Source: Pelomonas paludis (GTDB lineage Bacteria > Pseudomonadota > Gammaproteobacteria > Burkholderiales > Burkholderiaceae_C). From it: a stretch of 64,000 nucleotides of DNA. Shown here piece after piece: positions 41,441-50,406 of the stretch. The notes below the pieces were generated by a model. The model was given only the letters and a program-made list of their open reading frames with translations, was not told the DNA's origin and ran no database searches. The position numbers and the translations under genes were made by a program. Position 1 is the stretch's first letter; each line of letters starts with the position of its first letter. The stretch is taken from the NCBI RefSeq assembly GCF_039872745.1, contig NZ_JBDPZD010000009.1:1-64000 (forward strand), given 5' to 3'.

Positions 41441-41905
41441 ATGAAGCTGCTGACTGCACTGGCCATGTTGTCCTTTGGCATTGTTCGGGCCGAGGGGATC
41501 GGCTCGGTGGACACCGCGTTCAAGCTGATCGGACCCGATCACAAGATCACGGTCGAAGCTTACGACGACCCGGGCGTCAACGGGGTGGCGTGTTATGTCT
41601 CCCGCGCCAAGACCGGGGGCATCAAAGGGGCTCTCGGGTTGGCCGAGGACAAGGCCGAGGCCTCCATCGCCTGCCGGCAGATCGGGCCCATCAGCATCCC
41701 GGCCGCGCTGCCGCAGCAGCAAGAGGTGTTCAATGAGCGCATCTCGCTTTTGTTCAAGCACCTGCGCATCGTGCGCATGGTGGACACCAAGCGCAACACG
41801 CTGGTCTACCTGACCTACTCCGACCGCCTGATCGACGGCTCACCGCAGAACAGCGTGACCGCCGTGCCCGTGCCCAAAGAGACCCCCATCCCGCTGCGCA
41901 AATGA
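41441..41905 (+). CDS. creA: CreA family periplasmic protein
   Basis: A 154-residue exported protein of the CreA family (function unknown), with signal peptide ending about residue 17, then I-G-S-V-D-T-A-F-K-L-I-G-P-D-H-K-I, EAYDDPGVNGVACYVSRAKTGGIKG and C-R-Q-I-G-P-I, a standard CreA core. Two cysteines probably form a disulphide. Its stop overlaps the next gene as ATGA, so it is translated together with a degenerate GGDEF membrane protein. Confidence 0.92.
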   Translation: MKLLTALAMLSFGIVRAEGIGSVDTAFKLIGPDHKITVEAYDDPGVNGVACYVSRAKTGGIKGALGLAEDKAEASIACRQIGPISIPAALPQQQEVFNERISLLFKHLRIVRMVDTKRNTLVYLTYSDRLIDGSPQNSVTAVPVPKETPIPLRK

Positions 41906-43122
41906 ACACGCCCCTCGACCCCTTTGCGCTGGCCGCACTGCAGGCCTTCTGTGCCGCGCTGGTGCTGGCCCTGCTGATGGGCCTGCGCCACGCCACGCCG
42001 GCCGCACGCTGGGCCGTGCTGGGCATGGCAGCGGCCGGCCTCGGCCTGGCGCTGCGTGCCGGCTGGGGCGGCCGCCTCAGCGCGCTGATCTGGCTGCCCA
42101 GCCTGGCGCTGGCGCTGCAAAGCGCCGGGCTGTGCGCGCTGTGGTGGGCCATCAGCCTCTGGATCCGGCCACTGCGGCGCGGCGCCTGGCTGGTGGTGGT
42201 GCCGGTGGTGTGCGGGCTGTGGCACCAGGCGCTGCCGATGCAAAGCGTGGCGGCGGCCGTGCTGGCAGACGCGCTGCTGGCCGCCCACCTGGCCGTGATG
42301 GCCTGGACGCTCTCGCGGCCCGAGCGGCTGCGCGTGGTGCAGGGCCTGCACCCGCAGCGCTGGCGCGCGCTGGCGCTGGCGGCCGTGATGCCCATGCTGC
42401 TGGCCCTGCTGGCGCACGCGCTGGTCATCACCCAGTGGCCGCTGGCCCTGTTCTCGGCCGAGCTGGCCGTGGGCCTGGCCGCCGAGCTGGCCCTGCTGCT
42501 GGCCCTGCCCGTGCTGATGCTGGCCTGGCGCGGCGAGGTGGAGGCCGACCTGGCCCGCCTGGCCCGCACCGATGGCGTGACCGGCCTGATGGACCTGAGC
42601 GCCTTCGAGGCCCGCGCGCTGGAGCTGTTCTCGGTGTCGCGGCGCTTTCGGGAGCCGCTGGCGCTGCTGGTGCTGGACATCGACAACTTCCAGGCCCTGC
42701 GCGCCGAGCACGGCGAGGAAACCGCCCAGCGGGCGCTGGCCCTGTTTGCCAGCGGGCTGCAGACGCAGATGCGCCTGGGCGATGTGATCGGCCGCTTGTC
42801 GAACGACAAGTTCGGCGTGCTGCTGGCCCGCTGCGAGCCCACCGGCCCCGCTGCCATGGATGCACGCTTGCGCGTCGACCTGGCCCAGCGCGCCCCGCTG
42901 GAGCTGGGCTTTGCCATCAGCCACAGCGCCGGCTGGGCACGGCTGCGCAATGGCGACCGGCACCTGAACGACCTGCTGCGCCGTGCCGACCTCGCCCTCA
43001 ACGAGGCCCGCCGGGCCGGCCACGGCCAGCTCAAGGCCGAGCCCGGCCTCAGCCCCCTGGGCCAGATGGCCGAGACCCCGGTGCGGGACAGCGAGCAGCA
43101 CGACAACCCGCACGAGTCGTGA
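41902..43122 (+). CDS. Membrane protein with degenerate GGDEF domain
   Basis: A 406-residue protein with about six hydrophobic helices in residues 10-210 and a GGDEF-like domain after D-G-V-T-G-L-M-D. The active-site motif reads S-N-D-K-F (300-304) instead of GGDEF/GGEEF, and the region before it has D-I-D-N-F-Q-A-L, so cyclase activity is very unlikely. The I-site R-L-G-D (291-294) is kept five residues upstream, so it may bind cyclic di-GMP as a receptor. It overlaps creA by four bases, an uncommon partnership. The tail after residue 385 is unstructured. Confidence 0.88.
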   Translation: MNTPLDPFALAALQAFCAALVLALLMGLRHATPAARWAVLGMAAAGLGLALRAGWGGRLSALIWLPSLALALQSAGLCALWWAISLWIRPLRRGAWLVVVPVVCGLWHQALPMQSVAAAVLADALLAAHLAVMAWTLSRPERLRVVQGLHPQRWRALALAAVMPMLLALLAHALVITQWPLALFSAELAVGLAAELALLLALPVLMLAWRGEVEADLARLARTDGVTGLMDLSAFEARALELFSVSRRFREPLALLVLDIDNFQALRAEHGEETAQRALALFASGLQTQMRLGDVIGRLSNDKFGVLLARCEPTGPAAMDARLRVDLAQRAPLELGFAISHSAGWARLRNGDRHLNDLLRRADLALNEARRAGHGQLKAEPGLSPLGQMAETPVRDSEQHDNPHES

Positions 43123-43190
43123 ACTTGCGCGCGTCCGGCGCCCCTGTTCGACGGATCGCGCACCCCGCATCGGCCTAAAGTCGTCGGGCA

Positions 43191-45392
43191 ATGCCCGTCT
43201 CTGCCCCGCCCAGTCCCTTGCCGGCGCTCGCGTCCTGCCCGCCGCCGCGCCGCAAGTCCACCGCGAACCTGCTGGCCTGGCCGTTGTCCCTCGCACTGGG
43301 TGCCTGTGGCGGCGGCGGCAGCTCGGGCCCCGACACCACCGCGCCCCCGCCGCCGGTGGCCAGCCCGAGCCCCAGCCCCCTGCCCCAACCGACACCGGCG
43401 CCGGCCCCGACGCCTTCGCCGTCACCATCTCCGTCGCCGAGCCCCTCACCGAGCCCGAGTCCGAGCCCCAGCCCGAGTCCATCTCCAAGTCCTTCGCCCA
43501 GCCCTTCGCCAGGCCCGGCCCCAGCGCCCAGCCCCACACCCACCCCGCCACCGCCGCCGCCACCACCCCCTCCGCCACCGCCTCCTCCGCCGCCCCCCAT
43601 CCAGGGCATCGTGGCCCTGGGCGCGGCGATGAGCAATGGCACGGTGCGCGTGCTCGACAGCACCGGCAAGGCCATCGCCACCGGCAAGCCGGTCACGGCC
43701 GTCACCGGGGCCTATGGGCCCATCACGCTCTCGGGCACCGGGCCCTACCGCGTTGAGGCCTGCGGCAACTTCGCCGGGCGGCAGCGCTGCGTGTGGTCGG
43801 CCACCAATGTGGGCGGCACCTTGCACATCACGCCGCTGACCAGCGCGCTCACCGTGCTGGCCGGTGGCCAGGCCGCCGACGCGATGATGACCGGCACCGT
43901 CCAGGGCCTCGGTGACCCCGCGCTGGCCACCGCCCAGACCCAGCTGCGCGCCGCCCTGGCGCCGCTGCTGACCGAGGCCGGCTTGGCGGCTGACTTCGAC
44001 TTCATGACCGGCAACCTCACGCCGGCCAGCCACGCAGGCTATGACCTGCTGCTCGACCTGACCGACGTCGCCCTCAACCAGGACGGCAGCGTCCCGGCCG
44101 TGCGCATCGGCTCGCGGCTGGGCACCAACACCGCCTACCTGGAGCCCGGCGGCGCGGCCCCGACCCCGCTCAACCTGGCCAGCGGCGCGGCGGGCTTTGA
44201 CTTCACCGGCCTCGACGCGATGGCCGCGTCCATGATCACCGGCACGGCCAACAACAACGTCTGCCAGGCCAGCCTCACGCCGCTCTTTGACGCCGCCGGC
44301 CGCTACAACATCGAGACCGTGGTGCGCACCGGCGCCAATGCCGCCGAGCTGCTGTGCCTGCGCATGAACGGTGTGCTGGGCGACGGTGAGGTGCTGTTCG
44401 GCGGCAAGCTGCTGCAGCCCGAGCTGGACCGCTGCGACTTCCCCTCCGGGGCCGACCCGGTCTGCCGCGTTTCCTTCCGCTGGCTCACGTCCAAGGGCGA
44501 GCTGCGGGTGCTGGGCGTGGAGCAAGCGGCCGTCAAGCGGCCCGGGGGCTGGCGTTTTCTGGGCAACCGGCTGGAGGTGCAAGCCACCGCCACGGCGCGC
44601 ACGCGCCTCATCCGCCGCATCGACAAGACCGCCCCCGACAACCTCTACCGCTACATCGACATCCCCATCCCCGCCGCCAGCGGCGTGCAGTGCGCCGTTG
44701 CCAGCCAGAAGGACACGAACGGCGCCAACGCGCCCTTCGCCATCTTCAAGTCCACCGGCGCCGGCACCTACCTGTCGCTGTGGAGCGTGTCGCTTAGCGA
44801 CGGCTCGCCCAGCCTCAACGCTGCCAGCGGCGTCACGCGCGGCAACGACATCGTCGAGGTGCCCATCGCCAACAGCGTGGGCGGCGACAGCCTGGTGCGC
44901 AACTTCGTGCGCATGGGCCGCGAGGTGCGCATTGCGCTCTATGGCGACATCGGCTGCAGCACGCCCTGGGCCGGTGCCGACGGCGCCACCATCAGCGTCA
45001 ACATGGCCGGCACGCCGCCCCTGGCGGCCAGCAGCATGACGGCCCTGCCCTGGCCCAACCTCGTGGTGGCCGGCATCTCGGCCCTGTCAGGGCTCAAGGC
45101 CGTGGCCAATGCCAAGATCAGCCTGCAATCGAGCTGGACCCTGGCGCGTGGCGGCCTGACCCTGACGCAGATGATGCTGTGCACGGACGCCGCCTGCGGC
45201 ACGCGCCTGGGCCTGATGACCCTGCCCACCGCCGCCACCACCGCCACCCTGACCGGCACCAATGGCGCCAGCCTGCTCGACACTGTGACCTTCAAGCAGC
45301 TGCGCCTGATGGCCATCAACACCGATGGCAGCCTGATGCAGACCGACTGGCAGAGCTGCGGCACCGTGGCGGCCGGCGTGGCCTGCCCTTGA
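43191..45392 (+). CDS. Large lipoprotein with Pro/Ser linker, unknown function
   Basis: A 733-residue protein. A long N-terminal segment leads to a hydrophobic stretch and lipobox L-G-A-C (Cys39), followed by GGGGSSGPD. A Pro-Ser repeat linker covers about residues 57-107 and a run of about 18 prolines ends near residue 136. The remaining 590 residues form beta-rich domains with many G-x-x-L-T-x-T segments, several cysteines and a Cys near the end. The linker resembles spacers that hold surface domains away from the outer membrane. No enzymatic motif is recognised. Serine codons in the linker are mixed (TCG, TCA, TCT, AGC, AGT), so the protein repeat is selected rather than a simple DNA repeat. 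Confidence 0.85.
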   Translation: MPVSAPPSPLPALASCPPPRRKSTANLLAWPLSLALGACGGGGSSGPDTTAPPPPVASPSPSPLPQPTPAPAPTPSPSPSPSPSPSPSPSPSPSPSPSPSPSPSPSPGPAPAPSPTPTPPPPPPPPPPPPPPPPPPIQGIVALGAAMSNGTVRVLDSTGKAIATGKPVTAVTGAYGPITLSGTGPYRVEACGNFAGRQRCVWSATNVGGTLHITPLTSALTVLAGGQAADAMMTGTVQGLGDPALATAQTQLRAALAPLLTEAGLAADFDFMTGNLTPASHAGYDLLLDLTDVALNQDGSVPAVRIGSRLGTNTAYLEPGGAAPTPLNLASGAAGFDFTGLDAMAASMITGTANNNVCQASLTPLFDAAGRYNIETVVRTGANAAELLCLRMNGVLGDGEVLFGGKLLQPELDRCDFPSGADPVCRVSFRWLTSKGELRVLGVEQAAVKRPGGWRFLGNRLEVQATATARTRLIRRIDKTAPDNLYRYIDIPIPAASGVQCAVASQKDTNGANAPFAIFKSTGAGTYLSLWSVSLSDGSPSLNAASGVTRGNDIVEVPIANSVGGDSLVRNFVRMGREVRIALYGDIGCSTPWAGADGATISVNMAGTPPLAASSMTALPWPNLVVAGISALSGLKAVANAKISLQSSWTLARGGLTLTQMMLCTDAACGTRLGLMTLPTAATTATLTGTNGASLLDTVTFKQLRLMAINTDGSLMQTDWQSCGTVAAGVACP

Positions 45393-45402
45393 GGGCAACT
45401 GC

Positions 45403-46302
45403 CTAGAACGCCCAGCGCCAGCTCGAAGCCGGCGCGGCGGGCGGCGCGGGCTCGTCGGGCTGCTGCAGCACGCGTTGCAGCACACGCGCCTCCAGCGCGG
45501 CAAAGGCCGCATCGCCACGCTCACGCGGGCGGGGCAACGGAACCGCCTCATCGAGCGCGAGGCGATGGTCCTCTACCAACACCACGCGGTCGGCCAGGGC
45601 GATGGCTTCGCCCACGTCATGCGTGACGAGCAGGGCCGTGAAGCCGTGCTCACGCCACAGGCGCTCGATCAGGCCATGCATCTCGATGCGGGTGAGGGCA
45701 TCCAGCGCACCCAGTGGCTCGTCCAGCAGCAGCAGCCGGGGCCGGTGCACCAGGGCGCGGGCCAGGGCCACGCGCTGGCGCTGCCCGCCCGAGAGCACGG
45801 CCGGCCAGTCGTGCGCGCGGTCGGCCAGGCCCACCTGGGCCAGCGCCTCGTGGGCGCGGGCTAGGGCGCGCGGGTCGGCCAGGCCCAGGACGATGTTGTC
45901 GATCACGCGCTTCCAGGGCAGCAGGCGAGCGTCCTGGAACATGATGCGCAGGTCATCACGGCGCGGGCCAGCAGCCTGGCCGTCGAGCTGCAGGCTGCCT
46001 GCCGTCGCGCGCTCCAGCCCGGCCACCAGGCGCAGCAGGGTGCTCTTGCCGCAGCCGCTGCGGCCGACGATGGCGACGAACTCGCCGGGCGCGATGTCGA
46101 GATCGACCTCTTTCAGCACCTGGCGCTCGCCAAAGGCCTTGCCCAGCCCGCGCATCGAGACAGCGATGCCCGGCACGTGCGGTGGGGTGGGGGCTGCGGT
46201 GAATGCAGAGGCTTCGAGGCCCGGGCGGCTGGGCGTGGGAATCGAGGGCCGCGCAGGCTCGCGCCAGGCGGTGGGCGTGCTGGCTGTGGTGAGCAAGGTC
46301 AT
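45403..46302 (-). CDS. ssuB: Aliphatic sulfonate ABC transporter ATPase SsuB
   Basis: A 299-residue ABC ATPase. Walker A GRSGCGKST, Q-loop I-M-F-Q-D-A-R-L-L-P-W, signature LSGGQRQR, Walker B LLLLDEPLGALD and switch His in LLVTHDV are all present. An unusual 45-residue N-terminal extension and a Pro-rich C-terminal tail flank the core. It powers sulfonate import with ssuC and the two binding proteins. Last gene of the operon; it ends ten bases from the convergent lipoprotein gene. Confidence 0.95.
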   Translation of the reverse strand: MTLLTTASTPTAWREPARPSIPTPSRPGLEASAFTAAPTPPHVPGIAVSMRGLGKAFGERQVLKEVDLDIAPGEFVAIVGRSGCGKSTLLRLVAGLERATAGSLQLDGQAAGPRRDDLRIMFQDARLLPWKRVIDNIVLGLADPRALARAHEALAQVGLADRAHDWPAVLSGGQRQRVALARALVHRPRLLLLDEPLGALDALTRIEMHGLIERLWREHGFTALLVTHDVGEAIALADRVVLVEDHRLALDEAVPLPRPRERGDAAFAALEARVLQRVLQQPDEPAPPAAPASSWRWAF

Positions 46303-46314
46303 CGTGCGTTTCCT

Positions 46315-47103
46315 TCAAGCTTTGGCGGTGGCCTGGTAACCCGGGTGCCAGCGCAGCCACCAGCGCTCCAGGCCCTTGGCGGCCAGGTCGGCCAGCTTGC
46401 CCAGCAAGGCATAGAGCGTGATGCCCACCAGCACCACGTCGGTCTGCAGGAACTCGCGGGCATTCATCGTCATGTAGCCGATGCCGGACTGGGCCGAGAT
46501 GGTCTCGGCCACGATCAGCAGCACCCACATCAGCCCCAGGCTGAAGCGCACGCCGACGAGGATGTTCGGCAACGCGCCGGGCAGCACCACGTGCCGGTAC
46601 AGCTGCCAGCCGCGCAGGCCATAGCTGCCGGCCATCTCGATCAGGCCCTTGTCCACCGCGCGGATGCCATGGAAGGTGTTGAGGTAGACCGGGAAGAACA
46701 CACCCAGCGCGACGAGAAAGAGCTTGGCCGTCTCGTCGATGCCGAACCACAGGATGACCAGCGGGATCAGCGCCAGCGGCGGCACGTTGCGCACCATCTG
46801 CAGCGTGGTGTCGAGCAGGGTCTCGGCGCGCCGGAAGCTGCCGGTGAGCAGGCCCAGCAGCAGGCCCAGCCCGCCGCCGATGGCAAAGCCCAGGGCCGCG
46901 CGCCGCGTGCTCACGGCCACGTGCTCCCACATCTCGCCGCTGGCCGCCAGGCGGCCAAAGGCCTGCAGCACGGCCCAGGGCTCGGGCAGCACGCGGGTGC
47001 TGAGCCAGCCCTGCACGGAGGCCAGCTCCCAGGCCGCGATGATGAGCACGGGCAGGGCCCAGGGGGCCGCGCGCTCAAGCCAGATGCTCGCCTTGCTGCC
47101 CAT
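46315..47103 (-). CDS. ssuC: Aliphatic sulfonate ABC transporter permease SsuC
   Basis: A 262-residue inner-membrane permease of the NitT/TauT/SsuC type with six helices. The EAA coupling loop is E-M-A-G-S-Y-G-L-R-G-W-Q-L-Y-R-H-V-V-L-P-G-A-L-P-N-I. Other conserved parts are NVPPLALIPLVILWFGI and GLMWVLLIVAET. It lies between ssuD (three bases) and ssuB (12 bases), which is the canonical order. Confidence 0.96.
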   Translation of the reverse strand: MGSKASIWLERAAPWALPVLIIAAWELASVQGWLSTRVLPEPWAVLQAFGRLAASGEMWEHVAVSTRRAALGFAIGGGLGLLLGLLTGSFRRAETLLDTTLQMVRNVPPLALIPLVILWFGIDETAKLFLVALGVFFPVYLNTFHGIRAVDKGLIEMAGSYGLRGWQLYRHVVLPGALPNILVGVRFSLGLMWVLLIVAETISAQSGIGYMTMNAREFLQTDVVLVGITLYALLGKLADLAAKGLERWWLRWHPGYQATAKA

Positions 47104-47105
47104 GC

Positions 47106-48305
47106 TCAGCTCGCAGCCGTCTGTGCCGCGTTGGCGGCGGGCACATAGCTGTTGGCCACGATCTCTCCGAAGGGCCCGGTCAGCTTCGGCGCGGCCAGCT
47201 TCTCGCGCAGCGCCAGCGGCAGCAGCGGGAAGACCAGCTCGGCAAAGCGGTAGGCCTCTTCCAGGTGCGGGTAGCCCGAGAGCACGAAGTACTCGAGCCC
47301 GAGGTCGGCGTACTCCTTGATGCGCGCGGCCACCTGCTCGGGGTTGCCCACCAGGGCCGTGCCGGCGCCGCCGCGCACCAGGCCCACGCCGGCCCAGAGG
47401 TTGGGCGCCACCTCCAGGCCCTTGCGGATGTCGCTGGGGTCAAAAGCGCCCTTGTGCAGCTCGGCCATGCGGCGCTGGCCCACGCTGTCCATCTGCGCAA
47501 AGCGCTTTTGCGCGGCGGCCACGGTGGCCGGGTCCAGGTGCTGCACCAGCTCGGCGGCGGCGGCCCAGGCCTGCTCTTCGGTCTCGCGGACGATGACGTG
47601 CAGCCGGATGCCATAGCTGAGCGAGCGGCCCCGCGCGGCGGCACGGGCACGCACGTCGGCAATCTTCTCGGCCACGGCCTCGGGCGGCTCGCCCCAGGTC
47701 AGGTAGGTGTCGAGCTGCGCAGCCGCCAGCTCATGCGCCTCGGGCGAGGAGCCGCCGAAGAACAGCGGCGGATACGGCGCCTGCACCGGCGGGTAGAGCA
47801 GCTTGGCGCCCTTGACCTGGAGGTGCTGGCCTTCATAGTCCAGCGCCTCGCCGGTGTGGCTGCGCGCCAGGATCTCGCGCCAGATGGTCAGGAACTCGCT
47901 GGACAGGCGGTAGCGCTCGGCATGCGGCAGGAAGAGGCCGTCGCCCTCCAGCTCCTCGGCGTCGCCGCCGGTGACGAGGTTGAGCAGCAGGCGCCCGCCG
48001 GAGAGGCGGTCAAAGGTGGCGGTGATGCGCGCGTACTGCGAGGGCGTGATCAGCCCGGGCCGCAGCGCGACCAGGAACTTGAGCCGCCGCGTCGCGTCGA
48101 TCAGGCTGGCGGCCACCGTCCAGGGGTCCTCGCAGGAACGGCCGGTGGGGATGAGCACGCCCTCGTAGCCCAGCGAGTCGGCCGCAACGGCGATCTGCTT
48201 GAAGTAGGCGAGGTCGGTCTGGCGGCCGCCCCGGCTGGTGCCGAGGTAGCGGCTGTCGCCGTGGGTGGGGATGAACCAGAGAATCTTCAGGGGCTGCTGC
48301 GACAT
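47106..48305 (-). CDS. ssuD: FMNH2-dependent alkanesulfonate monooxygenase SsuD
   Basis: A 399-residue luciferase-like monooxygenase that splits the C-S bond of alkanesulfonates, releasing sulfite and an aldehyde, with FMNH2 from SsuE. Family motifs: WFIPTHGDSRYLGTSRGGRQTD, GYEGVLIPTGRSCEDPW, RPGLITPSQYARI, LLLNLVTGGD and F-F-G-G-S-S-P-E-A. The active-site Cys in R-S-C-E-D and Arg and His residues of the SsuD group are present. The length is slightly above the E. coli enzyme (381), with a C-terminal extension. Confidence 0.97.
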   Translation of the reverse strand: MSQQPLKILWFIPTHGDSRYLGTSRGGRQTDLAYFKQIAVAADSLGYEGVLIPTGRSCEDPWTVAASLIDATRRLKFLVALRPGLITPSQYARITATFDRLSGGRLLLNLVTGGDAEELEGDGLFLPHAERYRLSSEFLTIWREILARSHTGEALDYEGQHLQVKGAKLLYPPVQAPYPPLFFGGSSPEAHELAAAQLDTYLTWGEPPEAVAEKIADVRARAAARGRSLSYGIRLHVIVRETEEQAWAAAAELVQHLDPATVAAAQKRFAQMDSVGQRRMAELHKGAFDPSDIRKGLEVAPNLWAGVGLVRGGAGTALVGNPEQVAARIKEYADLGLEYFVLSGYPHLEEAYRFAELVFPLLPLALREKLAAPKLTGPFGEIVANSYVPAANAAQTAAS

Positions 48306-48334
48306 GGGTCAGGTCTCCTAAGGGGGTGGGGCAG

Positions 48335-49312
48335 TCAACGGCCAGCGGGGCGCCAGACGATGTCGGCCACGCGGATGGATTTGGGGATGAGGGTCAGCTC
48401 GGCAAAGGCGTCAGCCACCTGCTGCTGGTCGGCCACCAGGGCCGGGGGCAAGGGGGCCACGGGCGAGGGCGGGCGGCGCTCCAGCACGCGGTGCACGGTG
48501 GCCAGGCCCAGCCCGGCAAAGTCGGCAAACAGCTGGGCGGCCTCCTTGCGGTGCGCCTGCACCCAGGCATCGGTCTCGGTCAGCGCACGGAACACGGCGC
48601 GCAGCGCCGGCTCGTTGCCAGCCAGCGCGCGCGAGGCCAGGTAGAAGGTGTTGTTGTTGGTCAGGCCCCGGCTGGTGGCCAGGGGGCGCGCGGCACCGTC
48701 GATCTCGGCCGCCGCGTAGTAGGGGTCCCACACGGCCCAGGCGTCCACCGAGCCACGCTCGAAGGCCGCACGGGCATCAGCCGGCGCCAGGTAGGTGGCC
48801 TGGATGTCGGTCCACTTGAGGCCCCCCTTCTTGACGGCCTGCACCAGCAGGTAGTGCGCACTGCTGCCGCGCTGCACGGCCACGCGGCGGCCGCGCAAAT
48901 CGGCGAGCGTCTTGAGCGGGCTGTCCTGGCGCACCAGCACGGCCGAGCTGTCGGGCTTGGGCGGCTCGGCGCCGACGTAGACGATGTCCTTGCCGGCAGC
49001 CTGGGCGAAGACGGGCGGCGAGTCGCCCACGCCGCCGAAGTCCACACTGCCCACGGCCAGCGCCTCCAGCAGTTGCGGGCCGGCCGGGAACTCGACCCAC
49101 TTCAGCGCTACACCGGGCAGGTGCTTGTCCAGCAGGCCGAGGCTCTTGAGCAGGGCGAGGTTGAAGCTGCCCTTTTGGAAGCCGACGCGGAACTCACTGA
49201 GGCCGAGCACGGCGGCAGGCTTGCCCGCCTGGGCCCAGGCGGGAGTGGCCAGCAAGCTGGTCAAGGCGACCAACCAGCGGCGGCGCGACGCGGGGCGAGG
49301 GAAGGAGCGCAT
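48335..49312 (-). CDS. Sulfonate-binding periplasmic protein, second paralogue
   Basis: A 325-residue ABC substrate-binding protein with a signal peptide (P-A-W-A-Q cleavage, about residue 28). Core motifs: FRVGFQKGSFNLALLKSLG, VKWVEFPAGPQLLEAL-like stretch, GSVDFGGVGDSPPVFAQAAG and A-W-A-V-W-D-P-Y. It is clearly paralogous to the gene upstream at 49326-50282, sharing the E-F-P-A-G-P-Q-L-L-E segment. It sits between that gene and ssuD; the different sequence suggests a different ligand range. Fits SsuA, TauA-like or nitrate-type binding proteins, with SsuA most likely by context. Confidence 0.9.
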   Translation of the reverse strand: MRSFPRPASRRRWLVALTSLLATPAWAQAGKPAAVLGLSEFRVGFQKGSFNLALLKSLGLLDKHLPGVALKWVEFPAGPQLLEALAVGSVDFGGVGDSPPVFAQAAGKDIVYVGAEPPKPDSSAVLVRQDSPLKTLADLRGRRVAVQRGSSAHYLLVQAVKKGGLKWTDIQATYLAPADARAAFERGSVDAWAVWDPYYAAAEIDGAARPLATSRGLTNNNTFYLASRALAGNEPALRAVFRALTETDAWVQAHRKEAAQLFADFAGLGLATVHRVLERRPPSPVAPLPPALVADQQQVADAFAELTLIPKSIRVADIVWRPAGR

Positions 49313-49325
49313 CGCCGGGCCCGCC

Positions 49326-50282
49326 TCAGTTCGCGCCAGCCGGCAGCGCGTCGGCGATGCGGATGGCCTTGGGGATGAGCTTGAGCTCGAAGAAGCTGTC
49401 GGCGATCTTCTGCTGCTCGGCGGCGATGGCGGCCGTCACCGGCTTCACGCCAAACTGGTAGCGGCGCAGGCTCTGCTCCACCACCTCGGGCTCCAGGCCC
49501 TGCAAGGGCGCAATCAAGGCCACGGCCTGCTTGAAGTTGGCCCGCAACCACTGGCCGCGCTCGGTGCTGTCGTCAAACAGCGCCTTGATGACCTGGGGCT
49601 TCTTCTGCGCGTAGCCACGCTCGGCCAGGTAGTAGGCGAAGTTGTTCACCGTGCCACGCCCATCGGCCAGGACGCGCGCCCCCGTCTGCTTCTCGGCCGC
49701 CGAGAGGAAGGGGTCCCAGATCACCCAGGCGTCCACGGCGCCCTTCTCAAAGGCCGCGCGCGCATCGGCCGGCGGCAGGAAGACGGGCTGGATGTCGGCG
49801 TACTTGAGCCCGGCCTTCTCCAGCAACTTGACGAGCAGAAAGTGCACATTGCTGCCCTTGTTGAAGGCCACCTTCTTGCCGCGCAGCTCTGCGACGGACT
49901 TGATCGGCGAGTCCTTGGGCACCACGATGGCCTCGGCCTCGGGCGCCGCCGGGTCGTAGCCGATGTAGACGAAGTTGGCCCCGGCGGCCTGGGCAAAGAT
50001 GGGCGGCGCCTCGCCGACAAAGCCCACGTCCACGCTGCCCACGTTGAGGCCTTCGAGCAGCTGCGGGCCGGCCGGGAACTCGACCCACTTCACCCCCACG
50101 CCCAGCGGCGCGAGGCGTTTCTCCAACGTGCCCTGGGCCTTTTGCAGGGTCAAGAGGCTGGCGGACTTCTGGTAGCCGATGCGCAGCAGCTCGCCGCTCT
50201 GGGCGGCGGCCGTGCCGGCCCAGGTGGTGAGGGCAATCAGGCTCGCAAGGGCGAGGCGGCGGGGTAGTTTGGCGATGGACAT
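49326..50282 (-). CDS. ssuA: Aliphatic sulfonate-binding protein SsuA
   Basis: A 318-residue periplasmic binding protein with signal peptide (cleavage after G-T-A-A-A, about residue 27). Motifs: LLRIGYQKSASLLTLQK, VKWVEFPAGPQLLEGLN, GSVDVGFVGEAPPIFAQAAG, DSPIKSVAELRGKKVAFNKG and A-W-V-I-W-D-P-F. The R-I-G-Y-Q-K start and the A-D-A-R-A-A-F-E-K pattern match SsuA. Thirteen bases separate it from the second paralogue downstream. It follows ssuE after a 124-base gap. Confidence 0.94.
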   Translation of the reverse strand: MSIAKLPRRLALASLIALTTWAGTAAAQSGELLRIGYQKSASLLTLQKAQGTLEKRLAPLGVGVKWVEFPAGPQLLEGLNVGSVDVGFVGEAPPIFAQAAGANFVYIGYDPAAPEAEAIVVPKDSPIKSVAELRGKKVAFNKGSNVHFLLVKLLEKAGLKYADIQPVFLPPADARAAFEKGAVDAWVIWDPFLSAAEKQTGARVLADGRGTVNNFAYYLAERGYAQKKPQVIKALFDDSTERGQWLRANFKQAVALIAPLQGLEPEVVEQSLRRYQFGVKPVTAAIAAEQQKIADSFFELKLIPKAIRIADALPAGAN

Positions 50283-50406
50283 GATGAGGTGGGGCAGGTT
50301 GTTGGCGTGGGTGTCAAAGACGAAGGGACAGCAAGGCCCGCACGGCCAGCCCGGGCGGGCGCCGTGTGGGGGTAGAGCAGGATGTGAGGCGTGGAGCCGG
50401 TCGGCG

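Noticed and set aside
43175..43705. Glycine-rich minus-strand frame with a long poly-Gly run
   Set aside because: It is the complement of the polyproline and Pro-Ser coding region of the lipoprotein gene.
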